Below are positions 10,047 through 20,322 of a stretch of 64,000 nucleotides of DNA, piece after piece. How positions within the stretch are numbered: position 1 is the stretch's first letter; each line of letters starts with the position of its first letter. Under the pieces are notes generated by a model. That model saw nothing but the letters and a program-made list of their open reading frames with translations, did not search any database and had not been told where the DNA came from. Origin of the DNA: Fulvimonas sp. R45 (lineage in GTDB: Bacteria > Pseudomonadota > Gammaproteobacteria > Xanthomonadales > Rhodanobacteraceae); contig NZ_JASERU010000006.1 of NCBI RefSeq assembly GCF_030504985.1, positions 124,001 to 188,000 of the forward strand, read 5' to 3'. Made by a program: the position numbers and the translations under genes.

Positions 10047-10642
10047 CAGTCCAGCGTCCGCACCGTGCTGCGCCCGCGGCTGAGGTCGGCGACGAGGCGG
10101 CCGGCTTCCGTCACGTTCCGCTGCGGCAGCCGGAATTCCAGCGCGACGCCGTCGGCCTCGTAGCGTTCGCGGTCGATGCTCGCCTGCAGTTCCTGCAAGC
10201 GTGCGCGGAACAGTGGCAGCTCGGCGAAGCCGCAACGGGTGGTGAGGCGCGCCATGGCGACCAGCGGCACGCGGCCGGCCAGGCGCAGGCATTCGGCCGC
10301 GGCGCCGCCGTAGGCGCGCACCAGCCCGCCGGCGCCGAGCTTGATACCGCCGAACCAGCGCGTCACCACCACCATCGCGCGGTCGATGCCCTGGCCCTCG
10401 ATCGCCTGCAGGATCGGCCGCCCGGCGGTGCCGCCGGGTTCGCCGTCGTCGTTGAAGCGGTAGTCCTGGCCGACGCGGTACGCCCAGCAATGGTGGTTGG
10501 CGCCGGGGTCGGTGACGTCGCGCAGGAAGGCCAGCGCCTGCTCCGGCGACTCGACCGGCGCGGCCTGGACGAGGAAGCGGCTCTTGCGGATGTCGAGCTG
10601 GTGCCGGCAGGGGCCCGCCAGGGTGTGCAGGGTGTCGCTCAT
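10046..10642 (-). CDS. yigZ: YigZ/IMPACT family protein
   Basis: The 198-residue protein is a bacterial member of the IMPACT/YigZ family (PF01205 plus the C-terminal DUF1949 domain). The N-terminal signature is present: RKSRFLVQAAPV, NHHCWAYRVG and FNDDGEPGGTAGRPIL, then VVTRWFGGIKLGAGGLVRAY. The eukaryotic homologue regulates Gcn2; the bacterial role is undefined. ATG 10642 (MSDTLHTLAG) is chosen over the open extension to 10738, because the family starts just before the RKSRF segment. The last codons run into the right terminal repeat of the MITE-like element, which provides TGA, so the C-terminus may have been altered by that insertion. Confidence 0.9.
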   Translation of the reverse strand: MSDTLHTLAGPCRHQLDIRKSRFLVQAAPVESPEQALAFLRDVTDPGANHHCWAYRVGQDYRFNDDGEPGGTAGRPILQAIEGQGIDRAMVVVTRWFGGIKLGAGGLVRAYGGAAAECLRLAGRVPLVAMARLTTRCGFAELPLFRARLQELQASIDRERYEADGVALEFRLPQRNVTEAGRLVADLSRGRSTVRTLD

Positions 10643-10796
10643 GCGGTGGAGATGGGCGGCGAAGTGCCCAGTGTAGCCGCGCGCGGGCGTGCACGCCTGC
10701 CACGCAAGGCGTGAAAGCAGGGTCACGGACGCCTTCACACGCTGCTTTCGCGCGGCCCGCTATGTAAGGGAGACAGGGCCGAATCCGGGGCCGCCC

Positions 10797-13700
10797 ATGC
10801 CGGCGGAGCGCACCGTCGCGCACCTTCCGAAGGAACGCCCGCTTTTGAAGAACGCCCCGCTGTCCATTCCTGGCCTGCACCGCCTGCGCGCCCGGCTGCG
10901 CCGTCGCCGGCGCCGGCTCGCCGAACCCGAGTCGGCATTGCGCGCGGAACTGTTCAGCGCCGACCAGATGGACCAGTACGGCGCCGAGCTGGCCAGCCGG
11001 CACAAGGCCTGCGCCCACGCGCGCACGAACGCCCTGCTGGAACGCCTGGCCAGCAACCGCGCGCTGCTGGCGGAGGCCAGCGACCTGCTCACGCAGGCGA
11101 TGCGCGACGGCCGTCGCATCACCCCCGCGGCGGAATGGCTGCTGGACAACTACTACCTGATCGAGGAACAGATCCGCACCGCGCAACGCCACCTGCCCAG
11201 GGGCTACAGCCGCGAGCTGCCGGTGCTGCTGAACGGCCCGTGCGCGGGCCTGCCGCGCGTGTACGAGATCGCGCAGGAGACCATCGCCCACGGCGACGGC
11301 CACGTGGACGGGGAAAGCCTGCGCCGCTTCGTCGCCTCGTACCAGACGGTGGCGCCGCTCACCCTGGGCGAGCTGTGGGCCATCCCGATCATGCTGCGGC
11401 TGGCGTTGATCGAGAACCTGCGCCGCGTGGCCGCGCGCGTGATGGCCGACTGGGGCGACCGCCGCCTCGCCGCGCACTGGGCCAACCGCATGAGCGAGGT
11501 CGCCGAGCGCGACCCCAAGAGCGTGGTGCTGGCGGTGGCCGACATGGCCCGTTCGAACCCACCGATGGTCGGCCCGTTCGTGGCCGAGCTGGCGCGCCGG
11601 TTGCAAGGCCAGAGTCCCGCGCTGGTACTGCCGCTGACCTGGGTGGAACAGCGCCTGGCCGAATCGGGGCAGGGCATCGAACACCTGGTGCGGATGGAGG
11701 CGCAGCAGCAGGCGGCCGACCAGGTCTCCATCGGCAACAGCATCGGCAGCCTGCGCACGCTCTCGGCGATGGACTGGCGCGGCTTCGTGGAAAGCACCAG
11801 CCTGGTGGAACGCGCGCTGCGCCAGGATCCCGCCGGCGTCTACGCGCGCATGGACTTTGCCACCCGCGACCAGTACCGCCACGCGGTGGAACGGCTGGCA
11901 CGGCACTGCGCGCTGTCCGAACGGGCGGTGGCCGAGGCCGTGGTGGCGCTGGCGCGCGAAGGCGGCGACGGCGCGCGGGCCGAGGCGGGCGGCCACGTCG
12001 GCTTCTACCTGGTGGACGATGGCCTGGATGCGCTGGAGACGCGCATCGACGCGCGCCCTTCGCCGGCGCGATGGTGGCGGCGACTGGCCCTGCGCGGCCG
12101 TCGGCCGCTGGTGCTGTACCTGGGCCTGATCGCGCTGCTCACCGCATTGCTGGCCTGGCCGCTGGTGCGCAACCTGCCGCTGGACGCCGGCCAGCGCTGG
12201 CCCTGGTGGCTGCTGGCGGTGCCGGTGGTGCTGGTGAGCAGCCAGCTGGCGATCAGCCTGGTCAACTGGCTGGTCACCGTGGCCGCCACGCCGCGCATCC
12301 TGCCGCGGATGGACTACGACGACGGCCTGCCGTCCGACATGCGCACCCTGGTGGCGGTGCCGGCCATGCTGACCGGCGCGGACGACGTGGACGAGCTGGC
12401 GGAAAGCCTGCTGGTGCGCTACCTGGCCAACCGCGATCGGCACCTGCACTTCGCCCTGCTCACCGACTTCGCCGACGCCGACGCCGAAGCCCAGCCGCAG
12501 GACACGGTGCTGCTCGACCTGATGCAGGAACGCATCGAGGCGCTGAACGCCGCCTACGCCGGCGACGGGGCCGACCGCTTCTTCCTGTTCCACCGTCCGC
12601 GCCAGTGGAACCCGTCCGAGCGCGCCTGGATGGGGCGCGAGCGCAAGCGCGGCAAGCTGGCCGACCTGAACGCCTGGCTGCGCGGCGGCGCGCGCGACGC
12701 CTTCGCGCGGGTGGTGGGCCGCGCCGACGCGCTGCAGGACGTGCGCTACGTGATCGCGCTGGACGCCGACACGCAGTTGCCGCGCGAGACGGCCCGCCGC
12801 TTCGTGGGCGCGATGGCGCACCCGCTCAACCGGCCGGTGTTCGACCCCGCGCACGGTCGCGTGGTCGCCGGCCACGCCATCCTGCAGCCGCGCGTGGGCA
12901 TCAGCCTGTCCAGCGCGGCGCGCTCGGCGTACGCGCGGCTGTTCGGCAGCGACGCCGGCATCGACCCGTACACGCGCGCGGTGTCCGACGTGTACCAGGA
13001 CCTGTTCGACGAGGGTTCCTTCATCGGCAAGGGCATCTACGACCTGGACGCCTTCGAGCGGGCCATCGACGGCCGCTTCCCCGACAACCACATCCTCAGC
13101 CACGACCTGGTGGAAGGCTGCTACGCGCGCAGCGGGCTGATCAGCGACGTGCAGCTCTACGAGGAATACCCCGCGCGCTACCTCGACGACGCCAAGCGCC
13201 GGCACCGCTGGATCCGCGGCGACTGGCAGCTGCTGCCGTGGCTGCTGCCGTGGGCGCCGGCGCGCGGCGGCGGCTGGCGGCGCAACCCGCTTACCGCGCT
13301 GTCGCGCTGGAAGATCCTGGACAACCTGCGGCGCAGCCTGGTGGCGCCCTCGCTGCTGGTGCTGCTGCTGTTCGGCTGGCTGTCGCATGCGGCGCAGCCC
13401 ACCTGGACGCTCGCCGTGCTGCCCGTGGTGCTGGTGCCGCTGCTGCTGGCCGCGTTGCTGGAACTGTTCCAGAAGCCGCGCGAGGCGGTGCTCGACCAGC
13501 ACCTGCGCGCGGCCATGCGCGGGGTGGGCCAGCACGTGGCGCGCGCCGCGCTCGGCCTGGTGTGGCTGCCGCACGAGGCGCTGTACAGCCTCGACGCGGT
13601 GCTGCGCACGCTGTGGCGGCTGCTGGCCAGCCGCCGCCACCTGCTGCAATGGCACCCGTCGCGCCAGGTAGCCCGCGCGGGGCGCGACGACCCCGCCGCG

Positions 13701-16700
13701 CCCTGGCGCGCGATGTGGATCGCACCGTTGCTGGGCGTATTGGGAAGCGGGGCGCTGGCCGTGGCGTGTCCCGGGGCGCTGGCGGTGGCTGGGCCGTTCC
13801 TGCTGGCGTGGTTGCTGGCCCCGGCCGTGGCCTGGCGGATCAGCCGGCCGCCGTCGCCACCGCGCTTCGACGCCACGCCCGCCGACCTGCGCTTCCTGCG
13901 CCGGCTGGCGCGCCGGACCTGGGCATTCTTCGAGAGCCACGTCGGCCCGCAGGAAAACTGGCTGCCGCCGGACAACCGCCAGGAACAGCCGGAGCTGGTG
14001 GTCGCCCACCGCACCTCGCCCACCAACATGGGCCTGGCGCTGCTGGCCAACCTGGCGGCGTGGGACCTGGGCTACCTCAGCGCCGGCCGGCTGCTGCAGC
14101 GCACCGACGCCACCCTGCGCACCATGCAGGAGCTGCCGCACCACCGCAGGCACTTCTACAACTGGTACGACACGCTGTCGCTGCAGCCCTTGCCGCCGCA
14201 CTACGTGTCCACCGTGGACAGCGGCAATCTCGCCGGCCACCTGCTGACCCTGCGCACCGGCCTGCTGGAACTGGCCGACGCGCCGCTGTTCGAGCCGCGC
14301 CAGCTGGAAGGCCTGGCCGACACGCTGGACCTGCTCGACCGCGCCCTCGCCGGCGAAGGGCGCCGCGACACGGCGCTGGCCGGGCTGCGCCACGCGCTGG
14401 AAGCCGCGTTGGCCGAGCCGCCCGCCACCGTCGAAGCCGCCGCTGCCTGCATGGAAAACCTGGCCGACCGCGCCGACGTGGCCGCCGCCGCGCTGGATGC
14501 GGACCCGGACGGCGAGGCCGACTTCTGGCTGCAGGCGCTGCGCACCCAATGCCTCGACGCGCGCGACTACCTGCGTCCCTTCGCCGGCTGGCCGGCGGGC
14601 GAGGGCGGCCTGGCGATGCCATCGCTGCGCCGGCTGGCGCAGATCGACGAGGCCGGCGCGTCGATCCTGCGGGTGGAAGCGCGCCGCCGCGCCGCCGGCC
14701 TGCTGGCGATGGTCGAGCGGCTGGCCGGCCAGTCCGGCGAACTGGCGGCGATGGACTACGGCTTCCTGCACGATGCGCGGCGCGACCTGCTGTCGATCGG
14801 CTACAACGTGGACGAGCGCCGGCTGGACGCGGGCTTCTACGACCTGCTCGCCTCCGAGGCGCGGCTCACCAGCTTCGTGGCCATCGCGCAGGGGCAGTTG
14901 CCGCAGGAAAGCTGGTTCGCGCTTGGCCGGCTGCTCACCACCACCGGTGGCGAGCCGGTGCTGCTGTCGTGGACCGGCTCGATGTTCGAGTACCTGATGC
15001 CGATGCTGGTGATGCCCGGCTACGAAGGCACGCTGCTCGACCAGACCTGCCGCGCCGCGGTGGCGCGGCAGATCGAGTACGGCCGCCAGCTCGGCCTGCC
15101 GTGGGGCGTGTCCGAGTCCGGCTACAACACGATGGACATCCATTTCAATTACCAGTACCGCGCCTTCGGCGTGCCCGGGCTGGGCCTGAAGCGCGGGCTG
15201 GGCGAGGAGCTGGTGGTGGCGCCCTACGCCACGGCGCTGGCGCTGATGGTGGCGCCGGAGGCCGCCTGCGCCAACCTGCAGCGGCTGGCGCAGGAAGGCC
15301 TGGAAGGCCGCTACGGCCTGCACGAGGCGGTGGACTACACCCCGGCACGGTTGCCGCACGGCCAGCGCGCCGCGGTGATCCGTTCCTACATGGCGCACCA
15401 CCAGGGCATGAGCCTGCTGGCGCTGGACCACCTGCTGCGCGGCCAGCCGATGCAGCGCCGCTTCGCGGCCGATCCCGCGCTGCAGGCCACCCTGCTGCTG
15501 CTGCAGGAGCGCGTGCCGCGCAGCGCCGCCGAGTACCGCCACGCCACGCCGGCGCCCACGCCCGAGGCGCTGGCGCGCGGCGCGGAAACGCGGCTGCGCG
15601 TGTTCGCCGACCCCGACCGGCCGCGCCCGGCCGTACAGCTGCTCTCCAACGGGCGCTACCACGTGATGGTGAGCAGCGCCGGCGGCGGCTACAGCCGCTG
15701 CCGCGAGCTGGCCGTGACGCGCTGGCACGAGGACATCAGCCGCGACGACCTGGGCCAGTTCTGTTACCTGCGCGACGTGGAAAGCGGCGCGTTCTGGTCC
15801 GCCGCGCACCAGCCCGTGCGGCGGCGCACCGACTTCCACGAGGCGATCTTCTCCGACGCGCGCGCCGAGTTCCGCGTGCGCGAACGGGACTTCGACGCGC
15901 ATACCGAGATCGTGGTCTCGCCCGAGGACGACATCGAGCTGCGCCGCATGCGCATCACCAACCGCGCCCGCACCCGGCGCACCATCGAGATCACCAGCTA
16001 CGCCGAGGTGGTGCTGGCGCCGCCGCTGGCCGACGCGCTGCATCCGGCCTTCAGCAAGCTGTTCGTGCAGACCGAGCTGGTGCGCGCGCTGCAAGCCATC
16101 GTGTGCACGCGCCGGCCGCGCTCGGCCGACGAGCACGTGCCGTGGATGTGCCACCTGCTGGCGGTGCACGGCGCCGACATCGACGAGATTTCCTACGAGA
16201 CCGACCGCGCGCGCTTCATCGGCCGCGGTCGCAGCCTGGCCGCGCCGCTGGCGCTGGCGGCGGGCGAGGCGCACCGCAGGTTGTCCGACAGCGAGGGGCC
16301 GGTGCTCGACCCCGTCGTGGCGATCCGCTGCCGCATCACGCTGGGGCCGGAGCAGTCGGCGCGGGTGGACCTGGTCACCGGCATGGGCGACAGCCGCGAC
16401 GCCTGCCTGCGCCTGATCGAGAAATACCGCGACCGTCACCTGGCCGATCGCGTGTTCGACCTGGCCTGGACGCACAGCCAGGTGCTGCTGCGCCAGCTCA
16501 ACGCCAGCCTGGCCGACGCCCAGCTGTACGAGCACATGGCCACCTCCATCGTCTACGCCAACCCCTCGCTGCGCGCCGATCCCGGCATCCTGCGCGCGAA
16601 CCGGCGCGGGCAGTCCGGGCTGTGGGGGCAGGCGGTGTCCGGCGACCTGCCGATCGTGCTGCTGCACGTCGCCGATCCGGCGCACATCGATCTGGTGCGG

Positions 16701-19457
16701 CAGCTGGTGCAGGCCCACGCGTACTGGCGCCTGAAAGGCCTCGCGGTGGACCTGGTGATCTGGAACGAGGACCACGCCGGCTACCGCCAGCAGTTGCACG
16801 ACCAGATCATGGGCCTGATCGCCTCGGGCGTGGAGGCGAACCTGATCGACCGTCCCGGCGGCATCTTCGTGCGCAACGCGCAACAGCTCTCCAGCGAGGA
16901 ACGCCTGCTGATGCAGGCCGCCGCCCGGCTGGTGCTGAGCGACAGCCGCGGCGGCCTGGCCGAGCAGATCGGGCGCCGCCGGGTGCAGTCGCAGCCCGCG
17001 CCATTCCGCGCCAGCGAGGCGCGGCCCGCGCCGCCGCCCCCGCCGGAAGCGCCGAGCGCAAGCGGGCTGGCGCTGGGCAACCCCTGCGGCGGCTTCGCCC
17101 CGGACGGCAGCGAGTACGTGGTGGCGCTGGCGCCGGGCCAGGCCACGCCGGCGCCGTGGTCCAACGTGCTGGCCAACGCGCAGTTCGGCACCGTCATTTC
17201 CGAGAGCGGTGGCGCCTACACCTGGAGCGAGAACGCACACGAGTTCCGGCTCACCCCGTGGCGCAACGACCCGGTCACCGACGACGGCGGCGAGGCGATC
17301 TACCTGCGCGACGAGCACAGCGGCGAGTACTGGTCGCCCGCGCCGCTGCCGTGTCGCGGACACGGCGCCTACCGCACCCGCCACGGCTTCGGCTACAGCG
17401 TGTTCGAGCACGAGCAGGACGGCATCCGCAGCGAGCTGTGGGTGTACGTGGCGCTGGACGCGCCGGTGAAGTTCTCGGTGCTGCGCGTGCGCAACGCCAG
17501 CGGCCGCACGCGCCGGCTCAGCGCCACCGGCTACGTGGAATGGGTGCTGGGCGACCTGCGCGACAAGACCGCGATGCACGTGGTCACCCGTTCCGACCCC
17601 GCCACCGGCGCGCTGATGGCGCGCAACGCCTGGAACATGGAATTCGCCGGCCGGGTCGCCTTCCTCGACGTGGACCATCCCGGGCGCAGCATCAGCGGCG
17701 ACCGGGTGGAGTTCCTCGGCCGCAACGGCAGCCTGCGCCGGCCGGCGGCGATGGCGAACGCGAAGCTGTCCGGCCAGGTCGGCGCCGGCATGGATCCCTG
17801 CGGCGCTGCGCAGGTCGCGTTCGAGCTGGACGACGGCGACGAGTACGAGGTGATCTTCCGCCTCGGTGCCGCCGCCGACGCCAAGGCGGCCAGCGAGCTG
17901 GTGCAGCGCTTCCGCCGCCGCGGCACCGCCGCCGCCGCGCTGGAGGCGGTGCGCATGCACTGGCGCTGGACGCTGGGCAAGGTGCAGGTGCGCACGCCGG
18001 ACCCGGCGGTGGACGTGCTGGCCAACGGCTGGCTGATGTACCAGACCATCGCCTGCCGCTTCCTGGCGCGCAGCGGCTACTACCAGTCCGGCGGCGCCAT
18101 CGGCTTCCGCGACCAGCTGCAGGACGCGATGGCGATGGTCCACGCCTCGCCCTATGCCGTGCGCCAGCACCTGCTGCTGTGCGCCGCGCACCAGTTCCCC
18201 GAGGGCGACGTGCAGCACTGGTGGCATCCGCCGCTGGACCGCGGCGTGCGCACGCGCTGCTCCGACGACTTCCTGTGGCTGCCGCTGGCGACCAGCCGCT
18301 ACGTCGAGGTCACCGGCGACACCGGCGTGCTGGACGAGCGCGCCGGCTACATCGAGGGCCGGCCGCTGGGGCCGGGCGAGGAGTCCTACTACGACCTGCC
18401 CACGCATTCGGAACTGCAGGAGACGCTGTACGACCATTGCAGGCGCGCGATCGGCCACGCCGGCGCGCGCGGGCCGCACGGCCTGCCGCTGATGGGCAGC
18501 GGCGACTGGAACGACGGCATGAACAAGGTGGGCGAGGGTGGCCGCGGCGAAAGCGTGTGGCTGGGCTTCTTCCTGTACCACGTGCTGCAGCGCTTCGCGC
18601 CGCTGGCGCGCCTGCGCGGCGACGAAGCCTTCGCGCAGCAGTGCGACGACGAGGCCGCCGCATTGCGCCGGAACCTCGACGAGCATGCCTGGGACGGCGG
18701 CTGGTACCGCCGCGCCTGGTTCGACGACGGCACGCCGCTGGGCTCGGCCGGCAACGACGAATGCCGCATCGATTCCATCGCGCAGAGCTGGTCGGTGTTG
18801 TCCGGAGCGGGCGATCCCGCGCGCCGGCGCCAGGCGATGGACGCGCTGGACACGCACCTGGTGCGCCGCGAGGCCGGCCTGGTGCAATTGTTGAACCCGC
18901 CGTTCGACACCTCCGCGCTCGATCCCGGCTACATCAAGGGCTACGTGCCCGGCGTGCGCGAGAACGGCGGCCAGTACACGCACGCGGCGGTGTGGGCGGC
19001 CATGGCCTTCGCCGAGCTGGGCGACGGTGCGCGCGCCTGGGAACTGCTCGGCCTGATCAACCCGGTGAACCATGGCCGGGACGAGGCCATCACCACCTAC
19101 AAGGTGGAACCCTACGTGGTCGCCGCCGACGTCTACGGCGCGCCGCCACACGTGGGGCGGGGCGGCTGGACCTGGTACACCGGCTCGGCGGGCTGGCTGT
19201 ACCGGCTGATCGTGGAATCGCTGCTGGGCCTGCGCGTGGAAGGCGAGCGCCTGCGCCTGGCGCCGCTGCTGCCGCCGGGCTGGGACGCATTCGCGCTGGA
19301 CTACCGCCATCGCGAGACCGACTACCACGTCACCGTGCGCCGCGCGCGCGACGGCGAGGCCGAACGCTGCGTGCTCGACGGCCGCGTGCTGGACGACGAC
19401 GCCGTCGTGCTGGTCGACGACGGCCGCGACCACCACGCCGAGGTGTTCCGCCGGTAA
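10797..19457 (+). CDS. ndvB: Cyclic beta-1,2-glucan synthase (NdvB/ChvB type)
   Basis: This giant inner-membrane protein (about 2,886 residues) has the NdvB architecture. In order: an N-terminal helical region; membrane segments near 438-490; a GT84 glucosyltransferase domain around 485-820 with DADTQLP at 656 and RHRWIRGDWQ near its end; more membrane segments near 845-890 and 970-1010; a glycoamylase-like domain (PF10091) about 1025-1550; and a GH94 phosphorylase module with GSGDWNDGMN, general acid about D2573. Family members elongate beta-1,2-glucan on the protein, adjust its length by phosphorolysis and release periplasmic cyclic glucans. The start is uncertain: ATG 10797, or a later TTG after AAGGAAC near 10844. 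Phosphoglucomutase lies downstream. Confidence 0.93.
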   Translation: MPAERTVAHLPKERPLLKNAPLSIPGLHRLRARLRRRRRRLAEPESALRAELFSADQMDQYGAELASRHKACAHARTNALLERLASNRALLAEASDLLTQAMRDGRRITPAAEWLLDNYYLIEEQIRTAQRHLPRGYSRELPVLLNGPCAGLPRVYEIAQETIAHGDGHVDGESLRRFVASYQTVAPLTLGELWAIPIMLRLALIENLRRVAARVMADWGDRRLAAHWANRMSEVAERDPKSVVLAVADMARSNPPMVGPFVAELARRLQGQSPALVLPLTWVEQRLAESGQGIEHLVRMEAQQQAADQVSIGNSIGSLRTLSAMDWRGFVESTSLVERALRQDPAGVYARMDFATRDQYRHAVERLARHCALSERAVAEAVVALAREGGDGARAEAGGHVGFYLVDDGLDALETRIDARPSPARWWRRLALRGRRPLVLYLGLIALLTALLAWPLVRNLPLDAGQRWPWWLLAVPVVLVSSQLAISLVNWLVTVAATPRILPRMDYDDGLPSDMRTLVAVPAMLTGADDVDELAESLLVRYLANRDRHLHFALLTDFADADAEAQPQDTVLLDLMQERIEALNAAYAGDGADRFFLFHRPRQWNPSERAWMGRERKRGKLADLNAWLRGGARDAFARVVGRADALQDVRYVIALDADTQLPRETARRFVGAMAHPLNRPVFDPAHGRVVAGHAILQPRVGISLSSAARSAYARLFGSDAGIDPYTRAVSDVYQDLFDEGSFIGKGIYDLDAFERAIDGRFPDNHILSHDLVEGCYARSGLISDVQLYEEYPARYLDDAKRRHRWIRGDWQLLPWLLPWAPARGGGWRRNPLTALSRWKILDNLRRSLVAPSLLVLLLFGWLSHAAQPTWTLAVLPVVLVPLLLAALLELFQKPREAVLDQHLRAAMRGVGQHVARAALGLVWLPHEALYSLDAVLRTLWRLLASRRHLLQWHPSRQVARAGRDDPAAPWRAMWIAPLLGVLGSGALAVACPGALAVAGPFLLAWLLAPAVAWRISRPPSPPRFDATPADLRFLRRLARRTWAFFESHVGPQENWLPPDNRQEQPELVVAHRTSPTNMGLALLANLAAWDLGYLSAGRLLQRTDATLRTMQELPHHRRHFYNWYDTLSLQPLPPHYVSTVDSGNLAGHLLTLRTGLLELADAPLFEPRQLEGLADTLDLLDRALAGEGRRDTALAGLRHALEAALAEPPATVEAAAACMENLADRADVAAAALDADPDGEADFWLQALRTQCLDARDYLRPFAGWPAGEGGLAMPSLRRLAQIDEAGASILRVEARRRAAGLLAMVERLAGQSGELAAMDYGFLHDARRDLLSIGYNVDERRLDAGFYDLLASEARLTSFVAIAQGQLPQESWFALGRLLTTTGGEPVLLSWTGSMFEYLMPMLVMPGYEGTLLDQTCRAAVARQIEYGRQLGLPWGVSESGYNTMDIHFNYQYRAFGVPGLGLKRGLGEELVVAPYATALALMVAPEAACANLQRLAQEGLEGRYGLHEAVDYTPARLPHGQRAAVIRSYMAHHQGMSLLALDHLLRGQPMQRRFAADPALQATLLLLQERVPRSAAEYRHATPAPTPEALARGAETRLRVFADPDRPRPAVQLLSNGRYHVMVSSAGGGYSRCRELAVTRWHEDISRDDLGQFCYLRDVESGAFWSAAHQPVRRRTDFHEAIFSDARAEFRVRERDFDAHTEIVVSPEDDIELRRMRITNRARTRRTIEITSYAEVVLAPPLADALHPAFSKLFVQTELVRALQAIVCTRRPRSADEHVPWMCHLLAVHGADIDEISYETDRARFIGRGRSLAAPLALAAGEAHRRLSDSEGPVLDPVVAIRCRITLGPEQSARVDLVTGMGDSRDACLRLIEKYRDRHLADRVFDLAWTHSQVLLRQLNASLADAQLYEHMATSIVYANPSLRADPGILRANRRGQSGLWGQAVSGDLPIVLLHVADPAHIDLVRQLVQAHAYWRLKGLAVDLVIWNEDHAGYRQQLHDQIMGLIASGVEANLIDRPGGIFVRNAQQLSSEERLLMQAAARLVLSDSRGGLAEQIGRRRVQSQPAPFRASEARPAPPPPPEAPSASGLALGNPCGGFAPDGSEYVVALAPGQATPAPWSNVLANAQFGTVISESGGAYTWSENAHEFRLTPWRNDPVTDDGGEAIYLRDEHSGEYWSPAPLPCRGHGAYRTRHGFGYSVFEHEQDGIRSELWVYVALDAPVKFSVLRVRNASGRTRRLSATGYVEWVLGDLRDKTAMHVVTRSDPATGALMARNAWNMEFAGRVAFLDVDHPGRSISGDRVEFLGRNGSLRRPAAMANAKLSGQVGAGMDPCGAAQVAFELDDGDEYEVIFRLGAAADAKAASELVQRFRRRGTAAAALEAVRMHWRWTLGKVQVRTPDPAVDVLANGWLMYQTIACRFLARSGYYQSGGAIGFRDQLQDAMAMVHASPYAVRQHLLLCAAHQFPEGDVQHWWHPPLDRGVRTRCSDDFLWLPLATSRYVEVTGDTGVLDERAGYIEGRPLGPGEESYYDLPTHSELQETLYDHCRRAIGHAGARGPHGLPLMGSGDWNDGMNKVGEGGRGESVWLGFFLYHVLQRFAPLARLRGDEAFAQQCDDEAAALRRNLDEHAWDGGWYRRAWFDDGTPLGSAGNDECRIDSIAQSWSVLSGAGDPARRRQAMDALDTHLVRREAGLVQLLNPPFDTSALDPGYIKGYVPGVRENGGQYTHAAVWAAMAFAELGDGARAWELLGLINPVNHGRDEAITTYKVEPYVVAADVYGAPPHVGRGGWTWYTGSAGWLYRLIVESLLGLRVEGERLRLAPLLPPGWDAFALDYRHRETDYHVTVRRARDGEAERCVLDGRVLDDDAVVLVDDGRDHHAEVFRR

Positions 19458-19560
19458 ACGCGGCGTCGATCCGGCCGTGGCCGGCGCATACCCGGCCTTT
19501 ACGCGCATGCCGCCATGCTTGCAGGCCCGTCGCCGTCCGGCGGCCCCGCTGCTGACCGAC

Positions 19561-20322
19561 ATGACCGACACCACGCGCGCTTCCCCCATCACCGGCACGC
19601 CGGCAGGACTGGCCGAACTCGCCTTCCTGTTCGATGTCGACGACACCCTGCTCGACAACGACCGCTTCGCCATCGACCTCGCCGCGCGCCTGGAACGCGA
19701 CTTCGGCACCGCCGAGCGCGAACGCTACCAGTCGATCTACGAGGCGCGCCGCGAGGCGCTGGGCTACGCCGACTACCTCGGCGCGCTGCAGGCGTTCCGG
19801 ATCGGCTGCGAGCACGAGGAACGGCTGCTGGGCATGTCCGACTTCCTGCTCGACTACCCGTTCGCCGAGCGGCTCTATCCCGGCGCGCTGGAGGCGGTGG
19901 CGCACCTGCGCACGCTGGGCCCGGCGGCGATCCTGTCCGACGGCGACATCGTGTTCCAGCCGCGCAAGATCCGCCGCGCCGGCCTGTGGGACGCGGTCGG
20001 CGGGCAGGTGCTGGTGACCGTGCACAAGGAGCACGCGCTGGACGCCGTGCTGCGGCGCTTCCCGGCGCGGCGCCACGTGATGGTGGACGACAAGCCGCAG
20101 CTGCTCGCCGCGATGAAGCGCGCGCTGGGCGACCGGCTGGTCACCGTGTTCGTGCGCCAGGGCCACTACGCCGAAGCCGCCCGCGGCATGGCGATCGAGC
20201 CGCCGCCGGACCTCGCGGTCGCCGCCATCGGCGAGCTGCGCACGCTGTCCCTGGCCGACCTCCCCGCCGTGCTCCCCGAGGCCGCGCCGCCACCCTTCAC
20301 CGCCGTCCCGGAGGCCCCATGA
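19561..20322 (+). CDS. HAD-superfamily hydrolase
   Basis: The 253-residue protein is a haloacid-dehalogenase-type phosphatase. Motif I is FLFDVDDTLLDND, with both aspartates; motif II is AAILSDGD; the C-terminal motif is HVMVDDKPQLLAAM. A helical cap of about 85 residues lies between motifs I and II, as in C1-cap phosphatases. The substrate is unknown; sugar phosphates are plausible given ndvB upstream and transaldolase and phosphoglucomutase downstream. ATG 19561 (MTDTTRAS) is preferred over the open extension to 19477. The stop overlaps the transaldolase start by four bases, so the two are co-translated. Confidence 0.85.
   Translation: MTDTTRASPITGTPAGLAELAFLFDVDDTLLDNDRFAIDLAARLERDFGTAERERYQSIYEARREALGYADYLGALQAFRIGCEHEERLLGMSDFLLDYPFAERLYPGALEAVAHLRTLGPAAILSDGDIVFQPRKIRRAGLWDAVGGQVLVTVHKEHALDAVLRRFPARRHVMVDDKPQLLAAMKRALGDRLVTVFVRQGHYAEAARGMAIEPPPDLAVAAIGELRTLSLADLPAVLPEAAPPPFTAVPEAP

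Noticed and set aside
11135-19555. A second plus-strand long frame inside ndvB
   Set aside because: It is frame-shifted relative to the NdvB reading frame, and its Arg/Ala/Pro-rich translation has no family motif.
9870-19709. A minus-strand frame open for more than 3,200 codons opposite ndvB
   Set aside because: It is a byproduct of high GC and strong codon bias in the real plus-strand gene. The translation is low-complexity (Ala, Arg, Gln, His, Val) with no domain, and it runs across other genes and the MITE-like element.
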